A stretch of 64,000 nucleotides of DNA from Micromussa lordhowensis (lineage: Eukaryota; Cnidaria; Anthozoa; Scleractinia; Lobophylliidae). Location of the stretch: NCBI GenBank assembly GCA_964020085.1, contig OZ026597.1, forward strand, positions 20,284,021 through 20,348,020, in the 5' to 3' direction. Numbering within the stretch: position 1 is the stretch's first letter; each line of letters begins with the position of its first letter. Shown here piece by piece: positions 46,883 to 60,300 of this stretch. The notes beneath the pieces were generated by a model. It was not told the DNA's origin. It was given only the letters and a program-made list of their open reading frames with translations, and did no database searches. Made by a program: the position numbers and the translations under genes.

Positions 46883-47524
46883 TTTATGCAGTGGGGATCT
46901 TGCATAAGAAACAGAAAACAATTAATGTTGAATGAAGTAAACAGGGATACTTTGTGTGGTGTGAGTCTCTGAGAACCATTTACCATGCATGAAACGAAAT
47001 TATTTAAACGTCTGATTCATAATGGGAAATGAAGGACTGGGCATTTCAAAGAGATGTTCAACCTAGGGATCCTTCTAAAGCTGAAAGAGTTTGCGCATGG
47101 TCGGAATGTAAGTGGACCTATGGGTCGCCTATGGCTAGATTGTTTTGAGTGCACGTGTTGTGTGAAACAGGGATGAGTGAAGACAATGTAGGGCTGAGTC
47201 GAGTTCAGTTTTGTCTGCAATTACGCTACGTAATCGGTGCGCGATCACGTGGGTGACCAATTACAGGTATCCAATTGGATACCAAAACCACTTTCACGTC
47301 AATTACGTGCGCTTCAATGGCTTCCTTCTTCTTTCCCTAATGTTTTTACAACTTATGGAAAGAACAACTGATTTTTTCAAAAGAAGTTATCAAAAGACTT
47401 TTTTTAATCTCGAAACTTGTTATTGATTCGGATAATATGTAATGGAAACTCGTGTCGTGTAGTTCAGGGAGAAATCGTGCTCGTAATTTCAAATTACTCG
47501 CCCCATTACTCCCTCAATAATGAA

Positions 47525-47529
47525 AAAAA

Positions 47530-47567
<38 letters not shown>

Positions 47568-47875
47568 TGTAACACCAGTGCAAAAAGTGTAACACCGGTG
47601 CAAGAAGTGTAACACCAGTGCAAATTACACATCGTAATTCTGGATAATGATTGGCAGAAAGACAATGAGAAATTTTATATAGGCCAAAGATATATGTAAA
47701 GCAGTGACAAAAAAGTTTGTACGGAAACTCTGAAAAAAGTTTTCTCGAATGCGAAAAAAATCGCTTCAAGAAACATCTTCTGGCAATTTTTCTGCGCGAA
47801 TTTTTTCATGTTTGTCAGCTTTTTGAAAAACTCACTCGTGCAAATTAATTCCAAATTGAACTCGAAAACATATGA
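47525..47875. repeat. Dispersed repeat with GTGTAACACCAGTGCAAA units, copy 2
   Basis: Same family as 13890-14260 with three units instead of two; only the right half of the terminal palindrome is present. Confidence 0.7.
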
Positions 47876-48213
47876 TTACCTATACGAATTGTACTCCACA
47901 CGGTGCAATTACTATTACCAATGGTGCCTGTAACAAAATTGACCAGATTTCTGATCGAGATTGGTTTTACGCGTCTATATTTGTCACGTAATTGGCGCAT
48001 GATCACGCGGGTGTTCAATTACTGGTATCCAATTACGATTACAAAATTGACCAAAATTCTCGATCGTGATTGGTCTTACGCGAAATCGGTGACCCCTTAA
48101 TTTTTGCATTTCTGTCACAAGTAAGACCATGTAACTCATTATCTAACTGCGTTAAAAGTTTGAAAAAAAAGTTGTATAATAATAAAACAGACTGTATATG
48201 AATCTCTTTTCCA

Positions 48214-48247
48214 GATCTCTTCTCGGGCAAAGCTCAGAAGAGATCTG
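48214..48247. repeat. Short hairpin near dioxygenase promoter
   Basis: CCAGATCTCTTCT and AGAAGAGATCTGG with a loop of about 12 bp, 120 bp upstream of the dioxygenase start. Confidence 0.45.
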
Positions 48248-48369
48248 GAGCGAAGTTCATTCAATATTCCTCAGTCGACCTTCCGTGACAGTCGTTCTTG
48301 ACCGTCACAGGATTTACTAATTAACCTTGCCCGTTGACGAGCCAGTATTGTGATTCAACTTTCCCATTC

Positions 48370-51300
48370 ATGAGTTCTGTACCAGTAATAGATATTTCGC
48401 CTCTGTGTAAAAGTAAGTGGTTTCCATGCTACTTTATAAGCCTTATAAGTGATCAGAAATCCATATCATATGTCACATACTGTTTTGAGTAAGGACGGGT
48501 ATAGTTCTGGTATATGTACAGACTTCGCCTTCAGCTTGGTCCAAATACCTAAAGTTCTTAAGAATTTGCGAAAGGAGTATGATGTCCCTTTGCAACTAAT
48601 TATTATGAAACTTTGACAAGTTTGTGAAGTTCAAAGCGGAACACTCGGCCATCGTAGGCACAATCAAATATGCAAAACCAAAGTGGTAATATATGCCCGC
48701 AGAGTGTTTCATTGAGCAGTTCTGACTGCAGTGGCCTTGACCCGGCTAGACACTTGAGCGGCAAATATTCCTCCCAAAATAGAAGTTTCCCTCTATCTGC
48801 TCTATTTATCCGCCATATATTTACAAAAGTAAATGGCAACGCTTTTGATGTGAGTCTGTTGTTCCCGGATGTTCCTTGCGTGATCGTGAGGAGTGACTGC
48901 ATCCGAACGCTAAATATCAACTGAACTTGTAAATAAACTCAGAAAAAACGTCTTCCACTTCTAGAATCTTGTCAACAAATGTTGAAACATAATCCTATTA
49001 AGTAAATGTTTCTTGGCTAGGTTTTTACCTTCAAAGCCTCCTTCATGGCTGGAAGCTTCAAGTTTATTATACCATCTTACAGTGGAACAATGACTCATGG
49101 CAGTATCCTGTCTATCTGTGCACCAAAATTCGTGATTTTCTTCAGTATACTTTATCATTTTCATGTTCTCTCTCCCTTATAATAAGGGTGCTAAATAAAC
49201 TGCACGTACTGCTTTATGTCGCGTTGATACGAACTTTGTTATAATTTGCGTAATAGTACATTAATATTCATAAAGCGAATTTCACGAAAACAACGCCCAT
49301 TGATTATTCCATCACGATTTTTGAGCGATGCACCACAATTGCCATTGTGCTTCTATTCCTTACATGCACGAGTTCCGCACCAGAAATAAATATTTTATCT
49401 GTGTGCAAAAGTAGGTACTTAATGTTACCTTCATAAGTGACGAGCACTCTGTGCTTTGAGGCCGAGGAGCACTGCCTGTCAGATGTGAATCGAAACTAGA
49501 ACTGGCGGCAAATAAGCGCATTTGATTGGTTTATTGAGTAAGGTGTCATTTTAGCGCCCAAACTTCCCGCAAATTAGCAAGCACCTGGTACAATGTGTGG
49601 AGGCGCGTGGCCTCATGGTTGGTGCGTTCGTCGCCGGATCGAGCGATCGGGGACATTGTGTTGTGTTCTTGGGCAAGACACTTTACTCTCACATTGTCTC
49701 TCTCCACCCAGGAGTGTTACTTTAATATGCTGGTGGATAACCCTGAAAACTCTGCGATGGACAAGCATACCATCACTTTCTTTTACAGAAACCGAAAACA
49801 AGCGCCGGCATGATGGGCTACTTGACGTCTGTCAACATATTTTTCTCACAAGCTGACGTAACATGCATGCATTGCGTCCGTGAGTAGGCAAGATGAAACA
49901 AATTAGCCTGTTCTAGGCTCTCGGTCAGTGGGGACGATATCGAAAAGTGGACGGGCGACGAGCGGGTCCTCTCCTTTTCTCTCCCGTATCCCGCTTGTTT
50001 CTGATCCCACTCGTCGCCCGCCATCATTTTCCGGAAAGGAAAGGCTAACACGGATTGACTGCATTTGTGAGATGACAGGGTTTTTTTCGAGGGAGATTTA
50101 GGCCCGGTTCAAACGTCGAACTTTACATGTGCCGAACCTAATGCCAATTCGGGTCGACCCAAATGATTAGGTTCGACGGTTGATTCAAACGTCAAACCCA
50201 ATTTAGTCGAACTTAATTGCAAAAATAAAAGATGCACTATTACAAACGGCCGGGCGGTTATTGCTGACCAAAATGGCGGAACAAATGTGAAAAGACACAT
50301 TGTGGAAATGAAGAGCTTGCTTTTCTTGCAAGTGCGATCAAGGAGGGTAGAACAAGTCGAAGAAGGCGACTCCAGTTGCAGTTAGCATTAAACAACAGAA
50401 GATGATTTTTGAATTTGATTTGCCTTCTATTATTGCTTATTCCCAAAGGAGCATCGCAGTTCCTCGTCCAGTTCGTTCCTGTCGTCGGTTTCTTCAAGAT
50501 TAATTTATTTTGCCATTTTCTCTCAAAAACATGTCTTGCAGTATGCCACCGAACTGCCTGCTTTTCAACCAGCTACATTCTTATCGTTTTCAAATACGGA
50601 ACACCGCATACAGAAGTGGTTTATGCGCACCAAGCAAGTATATTTCGTGTTCTCGAAGCAAGAGGGAAGCATATCTTCCCGCTCTTCCCACCATTTATTT
50701 ACTAAAGATCAAAACAAGCTGTATACGCATGACAAAACAAAAAGCCTGCAGAACTCTGGGTAAAAAATAATTTATTTAATGTATTTGTAATGTATGCATT
50801 AGGTTCAGTACATGAAAAGTTCGGCGTTTGAATCGGAGTAGCTCCGTAGTCGAACTGACCGACTGACCATGTCGAACTTAATTCTCGGGTCGACCCAAAT
50901 AACATCTGTCGAACTTAATTCGACGTTTGAGCTGGGCCTTAGTCACTGAATAACTGAATTCCCAAGAACACTCAAGAAAGGAAATTACCGGCATGCGACT
51001 TGTACAGAAAAAAACCTTTGGAGCAGTAGATATATCAAGGGGGGTCAGAGCCACCATAAATTTTCGAAAATTTAAGGTGGGTCTGAACCCCCTTCGAAGA
51101 TTTTTTTAAACTTTGCAAAAAGTTGCATCTTATCTCACTGATTACAATTTGACAATAAAAAATGGGTGTCACAAAACTCGTTTTTAGGTTATAAGCGCTT
51201 AAAGGTAATATTAAGGCTGTTTTTAGCAGGTCATATTGTTGCTATGGTAACCTATTGAGCCCCCAAATTTACAGCAACTTGTTCACCGATGATTGGGCAG

Positions 51301-54300
51301 TGTTTTGATACCACGAGTTTGGCATCAACCGATAAAGAGTGGTTATAATGACCCATCAAATTCTTGGAAAGTACTTGAAACTGTTTCCAGCCACCTTAAA
51401 TCCGCGTGCGTTTTTGCTAAGGCGTGAACTTAAATACTTCTTAAAATGTAGAGAGATAATTTGAAATCGTTATTTGAAAGAACATTAGTCAGAACTCTAC
51501 TGAACAATTAGATTATTCGCTTTCGATTCCTATGAGGAGATAGTTGACCATCAACTAGAAGAGGGTCTCATAGAAATCTCGAGCTCATAATCTAGGTTTA
51601 TAATCTAGAAATTTGGGAGAACTGGAAATGTTGTGCGTGCACGAGCCGCAAGTGAGTGTTTATTTATTTTACGAGTTCTTCCGGCAAACCTTTATCAGAT
51701 GGGTTAATATTTTCTACAAAAATATTCTAATGGTCTGCGCTGCGACTACTTTGATATAGAGCGTGGAGTGAGACAAGGAGACCCGCTCTCTCCTTACATG
51801 GTTTGTAACAGCGGTTGAAATTTAGGTATTACCATTACAAATAAAGATGGTATAAAGGGATATAAATTAATGATTTGGAGACTAAATTGTTACAGTTTGC
51901 TGACGATACAACAGCTGTTTTATCGGATTTGAACTCCGCTAACGCACTATTTAGTTTACTGGAAGAATTTGAGAAGGCTTCTGGCTTAAAGCGAAATGTT
52001 AAAAAGACAGAAGCAATGTGGATTGGTTCTCTTAAGAGTTGCGAAGATCAACCACTCGGAGTTAAATGGCAAACCTGTGTCAGATTCTTAGGGATTCATA
52101 TAACATATGATATCAAAATTTCAGTTGAGAAGAATTTTAAACAAAGACTGAAGAAAATTAAAAATGTGATTAACCTTCAGTGGAAAGTCAGAGGGTTGTC
52201 AATCCATGGTGAAGTAACGATTATCAAGGCCTTCTTGCTTTCAAAAATGATTTACCCCAGTTCTGTGTTAACTACTCCACCTGAAATTATAAAATAATTT
52301 AATACTCTAGTGTTTCACTTTCTATGGAATGGAAAAAATAGGGTTACTAGACGCTCCACTTATGCCCCCTACAATTCTGGCGGTATCAACATGGTTGATA
52401 ATGAAAACATGGTTAAAGCCTCATGGTTAAGTTGGTTAAAAAGAATAATTGATGATAGCTGTAGCGGTTTTTGGAAACTTTATCTTAATGATCTCTTAAG
52501 TAGCAACGGAGGATTGTTTGTATTCAATCGTAATTACGCTGTTGATAAATTATCTAATGTTTTCTATTATGAACTGTTACTATGGTGATCAGAATTACGT
52601 GACCTAGTTGATTGTGATGGCGACTATAATACATGGAACAATAGAGAAATTAAGATCGACGGTAAAAGTGTGTTTTATAAACGATACCTGTCAAAAGGTA
52701 TTAAGTATACCAAAGATCTACTTTATGATAAGAAAAATATTTAATTAAATTCTAACTTTTTGACTTGGACAGGATTGAGACATGCTGTTCCATTAAATCT
52801 ACGTACACATCCGCATTCTTTTACCGTCACTCTTGATCTAGAGAACCTTGAATGTCGTAATTATAGCTTGTTGATAAAATTTAAGTATAAAAAGCCAAAG
52901 AAATGGGCCAAGATTAAGGAAGAATTTGATTTAGAAGATAACTGTATTTCAGAAGCCTTTTCGTTGCCCATGAGAGTTTGTAGCGAACCCTACTTAAGAT
53001 CTTTTCAATATAAAGTACTCAGAACTCTATTCTTTTTACCAATGAAATCCTTTTTAAAACAAGTTATATACCTAAGTAATAACTGTTCCTTCTGTCAAGA
53101 TACCAAAGAAACTAGAAACCATGTATTATTTACTTGACCCTTTTCGTATTTTTTTTGGATAATGTTATCGCCAACATTTTGAATAATATTAGTGGTTGCG
53201 GATGCCTCTTACTAAGTGACGCTGTCATAGGAATCTTGAAGGAGGGGATGGATCTATTCAATTATGTAATAATTCTAGGTGAAAGTTATTTATGAAATTG
53301 AAGGCATAAGGATATCAAACCGTCAATTAGTCACTTTGAGAGAATTCTTGAAAAGAAATACGGAACTGAAAAATATATTGCCTTCAAATCGAATAGAATT
53401 ATTTCTTTCCGTGATAAATGGAAATCCTATCAGAAGAATTGTTTTTAAGTAGCGGATTAATTAATTAATTAATTAATTACTTGTAGTTAATTATTAGGAA
53501 ATACCTAATAATTGCTCATGGTGCAGAATGTGGAAGGACGTGTTCAGTTAGTCAGCAGGCTTTCTTGCCTTTCTATTCTACTGCCTTATGTGTCTCTATT
53601 CGATACAATCCTTCATTTGGTTTTGTTTAGATGCAGGTGACAGCTTGGTGGACCAGCAAGCTATAGATAAGGTATATCAGCAGATTCACCAGACTTGTAA
53701 AGATATTGGATTCTTCTATATAACTGGTCATGGAGTGGAACAATCGACCATGGACTTGCTCTTAAGCTATTCACAGAAGTTTTTTGCTCTTCCAATGCAA
53801 AAGAAAACTGCTATCAGCATTCACAAGAGCCCATCCTACAATGGATACATTGAGCCAGGTACCAAATATTCCTTGGAAACATGTACGCTAACTTATACTT
53901 AACCCTAAGTTTGCCATGAACTAGAAGTTCATCACAGGTAAAACTTTGTCGGGAATCGGCGAGAGTTCATCATTATCGTTGTTATTTCCGATTTCTCACC
54001 ACGAAACTAGATCATTAGAAGCCACTTATCAATTGGAGAAGATGCAGAGCGACTGGGGTAATAATTGTCTATTAAAGGACAAAACTGAAGGACACAAGCT
54101 GGAACAATTTTATCGTATTCAAATAAAGGTTATCGTTGATCTCAAGTCTGAGTAATATGCTAAGCCGTGGATCAATCTCCCATAGCCATATCCGTAAGAT
54201 AATGATGATGATGATGAACATAAATGACAATAAAGGCATCTAGTAACGAGGAAGGTATACAAATTTACGATTGTAATAGTTATTCATTAAACTAGAATAG

Positions 54301-57300
54301 GGAGTGATGAAATTATGGGACTCCTACGACGACGATGACACTATCAGGAACTAACTTGACTTTACACAACAACTAGTAAAAGGAATTCATTCATTGAAGA
54401 TGAGAAGTTAGCAGTTCACTTCTGCATATCGGTTGATTAAAGGACTTAATGTTTTTAGGTTCTGAGAGGACTCAAAATGTTGCAGATATCAGGGAAGGAG
54501 TTTATAGTGGTCGGCAATTGCACCCGCATGATGGAGATGCAGTGGGGATGAGCGATAACTTTCCAGAGGAGACTGATTTACCAGACTTTGCTGAAAGTGT
54601 AAAAAGCTACAAAGCTCAAATCCAAAAATTGGGGTAAGAGAGGAGGGAGAGAGAGAGAGGGAGAGGGGAGAGAGGGGGGAGGGGGGGAGAGAGAGAGAGA
54701 CTGTACAGGCAAACACGTAAATGTGGATAAGTCGTTCCAATAATGACATTCAGTCCAAGTTTATGCTAGCATAAACTGAGGTTAATAAGCCTGAGAATTA
54801 GGCCCTTCGTCAACACACTCACCGTAATACTAGCAACAAGGATGTCTCTGTTCCTAGGTCACACAATGTGCAACACTTGGATAAGCCTTTATACTAAGTA
54901 ACGATAGATACTAGTCCAAAGTACAAGACAGTACAATGAACAGTAAGCGATTATTTGACTACAATGTATCTTTCTCTTTGGCAAAGTCCACTGTAACCAC
55001 CTAGCACGTTATATTCGCTAGACTCCACAAAGGTTCCATTCATACTATCACATGCTCATCATGCTCATGTGCTCCATCATTTTCCGTACACTGTCCTTCC
55101 CCAGTCATTTCTGTTGGGTTTCGGTTCACTCACAACAGCATTTATACAGCGTTTATACAAGAGCGTCTTTTACCGACTTTCATAACCTAACGTACAATGC
55201 CAAGGCCAAGGAGGACCATAAAACGCACCAGCAGAAAATCAAACCGACTACAGCGCCATGTCCACCGAAGCCCTTCGTCTCACGCTGGGAGAACGTCACC
55301 TCCAGCAAACCGGCAATCGTCGCGAACTTATCTCGCGACTACAACAGAATGAACAGCACCGACCGCCCGCATCACAACCAGAAAGTGGCCCGTCCAATTC
55401 CAGCGTCGCCACTGGCGTCCCAAACGCAGAATTGGCCGCCTTAATCGCCTCCATAGTGGACGAGCGGATGAACCGCCATTGCAGCAATGACCAACTTGCT
55501 CGGCCCAGTCCTCCGAGTAACCTTCAGAGCCACGGGCCTAGTCCTCCTCTACCGCCACAAGATGGCGGCCAAAACACAACCTGTCAAGTACCTACTTCTT
55601 CTCTTCGAAGTTCTCCAGCTGGTAATCTCCTCCCAAACACCGCCGTCCCTTCTGGTCTCACCGCTTCTTCCGGTCTGGGTTCCCTCTCCTCTCCTGCTGA
55701 CTTCTCTGATCCAGCTCAAGTCGCGTCCCTCCACCCGAACTTCCGACAGCCTTCCCTCGCAAGCCACCTGACAAAAACCACCTCGTCGGCCATCACGAAC
55801 GGTGAGTACGTGGACTTTGCTACCCTTTTACCAATGACCTCCCTTCTCACTGACACCATCCATTCCCATCTCAATTTAAAGGTTGGCGATCAAGGCCTAA
55901 CTATTCCCCTTCCCTCCTCCTCTAAACGCCCCAAAATCACTTCTATCGATCGATGGCTCGATGCGTTTGCCATATATTTCGCCGTTATCGTATCGGTGTA
56001 TCCCTCTCGTGCCGCTGATTTAATTGCCTATCAACAGCTGATTCGAGATGCGGCACGAAAGTTCCCTGGGATGGCTTGGTATGTCTATGATGTGGAATTC
56101 CGAAGGCGTGCCTCCCATAACCTTTCTGCCAAGTGGGGGGAACGGGACGTCCAGCTCTACCTCGATACTTTTACAGGCCTACCCAAATCGGGATGCCGAT
56201 CTTGTGGCAGCACTGACCATCTCTCTGATACCTGCCCTTTGTCTCCTAGTAGGTCCCGGGATGCCCTTGCCCAATCCGACCTGTGCTACAACTTTAACAA
56301 AGGCCGACCCTGCGCCCGCATCCCATGCCCTTACCAACACAGGTGTAACCAGCCGGGATGCTCAGCAGCTCACTCTGGGGAAGAGCACACTAAACTCACC
56401 CGCCACAGAGAGGACAGACCTAAATCGTCTTCAGGCTCTGGCAATTCCTCCCGAGGACACTCCTAAGTACCTCTCCCAACTGACCCCTCCCACCCCCATT
56501 GACATCAACACCCTTGCATCCTTCCTTCAGGGCCACCCAGATCCCACAATAGTTAATCATCTTCTTTCAGGGTTCTCCCAGGGCTTTAAGATCGGCTATT
56601 CTGGTCCTAGGGCCCCAAAGGAATATTCTAACCTTCCCTGTGCAAATTCCAACCCATCTATCATTGACAAAAACATGCTAAAAGAGGTTACCTTGGGCCA
56701 CACAGCGGGGCCTTTTTGCAGCCCCCCCTTCCCCAACTTGCAGGTATACCCCATTGGGGTCATTCCCAAGAAACACTCTTCAGAATGGCGCACTATTTTT
56801 CACCTCTCCTACCCCAAACACCGCCCCACCAGTGTCAACGCCCACATTCCTCCCGAATCCTATTCTTTGCAATACATAAAGGTTGACCACGCAATTGCCA
56901 TACTTCAGGATCTTGGTCCAGGATGCTTCATGTCCAAACTTGACATAAAATCAGCATTCCGCAACGTTCCCGTCCATCCCTCTGATTGGGAACTTCTGGG
57001 CATGAAATGGGAAGGGCTTTATTTCTTTGATATGGTCCTCCCCTTTGGTCTCAGGTCGGCCCCCTTCCTTTTCGACGAATTCTCTTCTGCGGTGGAATGG
57101 ATCATTCAAACTAAACTTGATATTCCCAATGTTATTCATATACTAGACGATTTCTTTTTTGCTACCCCCCCTCCCCGCTCAAAATGCATGACTGCCCTGT
57201 GCCAAATTTTACACCTTTTGGCGGAGCTAAATATTCCCATAGCTCCCGGGAAAACCTTTCCTGCATGCACATGCCTTGAATTTATGGGTATCCTACTTGA

Positions 57301-60300
57301 TTCCAATAAAATGGAAGCCCGTCTCCCGGTGGACAAACTCACCCGCCTTCAGGCAACCCTGCTTCAGTGGACTAATAGGAAATCAGCTACCTTACAAGAG
57401 CTCCAGTCTCTAATTGGCACCCTCCAATTTGCGTGTAAGGTTATCGCCCCTGGCCGCCCCTTCCTGCAACGCATTATCCACCTCACCAAGGGTATTAAGT
57501 TTCCTCATTGGCACATTCGCCTTAATTCAGGTTTTCGTAAGGACATTTCTATTTGGCAACATTTTCTCCAAAATTGGAACGGGGTGTCTCTCTTTTTAGA
57601 TACCCAGACCACTTCTCCCCCCGAGCTTCAGCTATACACCGATGCTTCAGGTTCCCTGGGGTACGGGGGTTTCTTAGCAGGCGAATGGTTCCAGGGCCAC
57701 TGGCTCCCGCACCACACCCTCAGCCAAAAACGAGGTATTAGCATCGAATGGCAGGAGCTATTTCCCATATACTTGGCCTGTATTTTATGGGGTCCCCGCT
57801 GGTCCGGCAAAAGAATCCGCATGTGGTGTGACAACAAGTCAGTGGTGGCTAGCATAAACTCTAAACACTCTAAGTCCCCCCGGGTAATGGACCTCATTCG
57901 AGCAATCACACTTCAAACACTCCAATACAACTTTGCATTCACGGCTACTCACATCCCGGGCTTAGACAATTCTATCGCTGATTCCCTTTCCCGTTTTCAG
58001 ATGGACCGTTTCCGTACCCTGGCTCCCTCAGCCTCTCCCACAGCCTGTGCCATCCCTCCATCGGCGATGAACATCTGAGAACGTCAGTAAAGCGATACCT
58101 TCATGCTTCCCTTGCCCCTTCCACTCGCCGTACCTATCAAGCTGGCGTCAAGCACTTCCTCACCTTTACCCTTATGCATGGCTTAGTAGGTCCCTCAAAC
58201 CCCCTCCTGCCTGCCTCAGAAATTACCCTGATGTACTTTGCATCTCATTTAGCCAACACAGTGTCCTATGAAACAGTCAAGGTGTATTTGGTGGCAGTCC
58301 AGGACCTTTATCGGGAGCTTAACTTTCCTCTTAAGCTCATTGAAATGCATAGGTTACAAAAGGTCTTGACAGGCATTAAGCGCCTTACTCCTACCAAGCG
58401 GCTTGACCGTTTTCCCATTACCCTTACTGTTCTCCATTCCATTCACTCCCACCTTAAGCCCGAACTTTCCCACAATCTGAACCATGTTATGCTTTGGGCA
58501 GCCTTCACCCTCGCCTTCTTTGGGTTTTTACGATCAAGCGAATTCACTTGCCATGGCCCTTTCGACCCCTCTGTCCACCTCACTTGCAATGACATCACAC
58601 TGCTGCCCAATTCCCACTCACCCAGCCACATGCTAGTCCACATCAAACAGTCCAAAACTGACCCTTTCAGACAGGGCCACACAATCACCATTGCAAAGTC
58701 CTCGTCACCCATCTGTTCAGTGATGGCCATGAAAGACTATCTCTTTCAAGCTCAGCCAACATCAAGCCAACCTCTGTTCACCTTCGTCCAACCCCAACAA
58801 TGGCTTACACGGAACAACCTCACTACAGAGCTTAGGTCGATTCTGCAACACTGTGGTCTCCCTGCCAACAATTTCTACTCACACAGCTTCCGTATTGGAG
58901 CCGCCACTACAGCAGCCAAAGCTGGCCTTCCACCCTGGCTTATTAAAGTTCTAGGCCGCTGGAGCTCTGACTGTTACGAACGTTATATAAGGACCCCTAA
59001 ATCTACCATTTTAGAAGTACCTAGACTCTTAGCTAATACTAGTCCATAACTAACATTAAGACAGCTAGTGTCACCTTCTACTGTGGGGGGATTGTGTCCC
59101 GTCTCCCCACGTTCCACAATCCGTGGCAGGGAAGTGCAACCCCTGGCTGCACTTTACCCCACAGTAAGGCTTAGCCCTTGGAGACAGGTCCGGAAAAATA
59201 TCCAATCCAGGGTGTGGACCCCCGGTCACACCTGATCTGTACTCCACCCAGGAGGGGCCCCCCTCCTGGTTCCCCTTAGTCCCTAGTGACTGGGGGATAT
59301 GGGCCTCACCCCCTGGAGACTGATCAGGACCCCCTGTCCAGGGTGACTACCCCCGGTATCACTCGATCATGTCTCCCCCCAGGAGGGCTTCTCTCCTGGT
59401 CCCGTTACCCCTAGAGTTCAGCGCTTCCCTGCCACCAGAAGTTGCCCATTACCTTTTGTGTATTTTCTGTGTGACCCCCTGCTTAGAACCTCAAAGCAAA
59501 ACCACGGCCAATTAGAAGAGTTTATTAATTGTAATTAACGCTTTTATCTTCCTCGTGCCATTGAGTTCAAAGAGTAGTGATATTTGCAGGTTTTGTCTTG
59601 AGTAAAAGAAACGCTTGGTACTTTAAAATTGACTTTCACAAAACAATTAGGCAACACCAAATACAAACCGTTAAAATAAATTTTACATTGGTGGTTCATT
59701 TTTAAGGGTGTGTTTCTTTAAGAAAATCCAACATTAGATTCTTAAATTTCGATAACTCCTAAAACGGATTTTGAGTTTCTTTAGTAATCGGATTAATCCA
59801 AGATCACTCGGATCATGGTGTGTCAAAGGAACCGAAGAATCCATGTCCAGAGTGGATTCTTTGGTTCTTTTGATGCACCATGACCCGACTGATCTTGGAT
59901 TAATCTGTTTACTAAAGAAACGAAAAATCCGTTTTCGGAGTTATCGAGATTTAAGAATCCAATCTTGGATTTGATTAAAGAAACGCACCCTAAGTTAGTG
60001 ATTTTGTCATTTTATGTTTCTTGACAAAGTGTATGATTACTTTTCTGCACCAGATTTGCAATGACGAAAGCTTTAGCTGTTGGATTAGGGCTCCCAGACG
60101 ACTATTTTGTCGACAAGTGCTCCCCACCTATGAGTGTTCTCTCTTTCTGGCACTACCTACCCTACCCAGCTGACACTGACTCTTGGGGGGTGGGACCCCA
60201 CACAGATTATGGCATGTGGACCTTTTTACTACAGGATGATATTGGTGGATTGGAAGTGGAAATAACAGAGGGACAATGGGTTGAAGTGAAACCAATACCA

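Larger units (their letters stand above)
44794..47524. other. Intergenic between RGP1 and dioxygenase, first part
   Basis: Contains a MITE at about 46062-46147 (TGACTGGCCCCGCGGGAAAC and inverted end), a decayed copy of the hAT-like palindrome at about 46680-46882, and at 47340-47460 a stretch resembling the last 100 bp of the window. No gene seen. Confidence 0.45.
55258..59420 (+). mobile_element. DIRS/Ngaro-like tyrosine-recombinase retrotransposon, near intact
   Basis: Three open frames in order: gag-like, RT-RNase H, tyrosine recombinase, without methyltransferase. The 3' non-coding part holds two related ~110 bp blocks (59178-59290 and 59318-59415; both with CCCAGGAGGG...CTCCTGGT), which fits the B1/B2 repeats of split-direct-repeat elements. 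The C-rich, intact frames differ from the AT-rich host introns and suggest a recent insertion. It lies within dioxygenase intron 3. The left end is uncertain. Confidence 0.85.
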
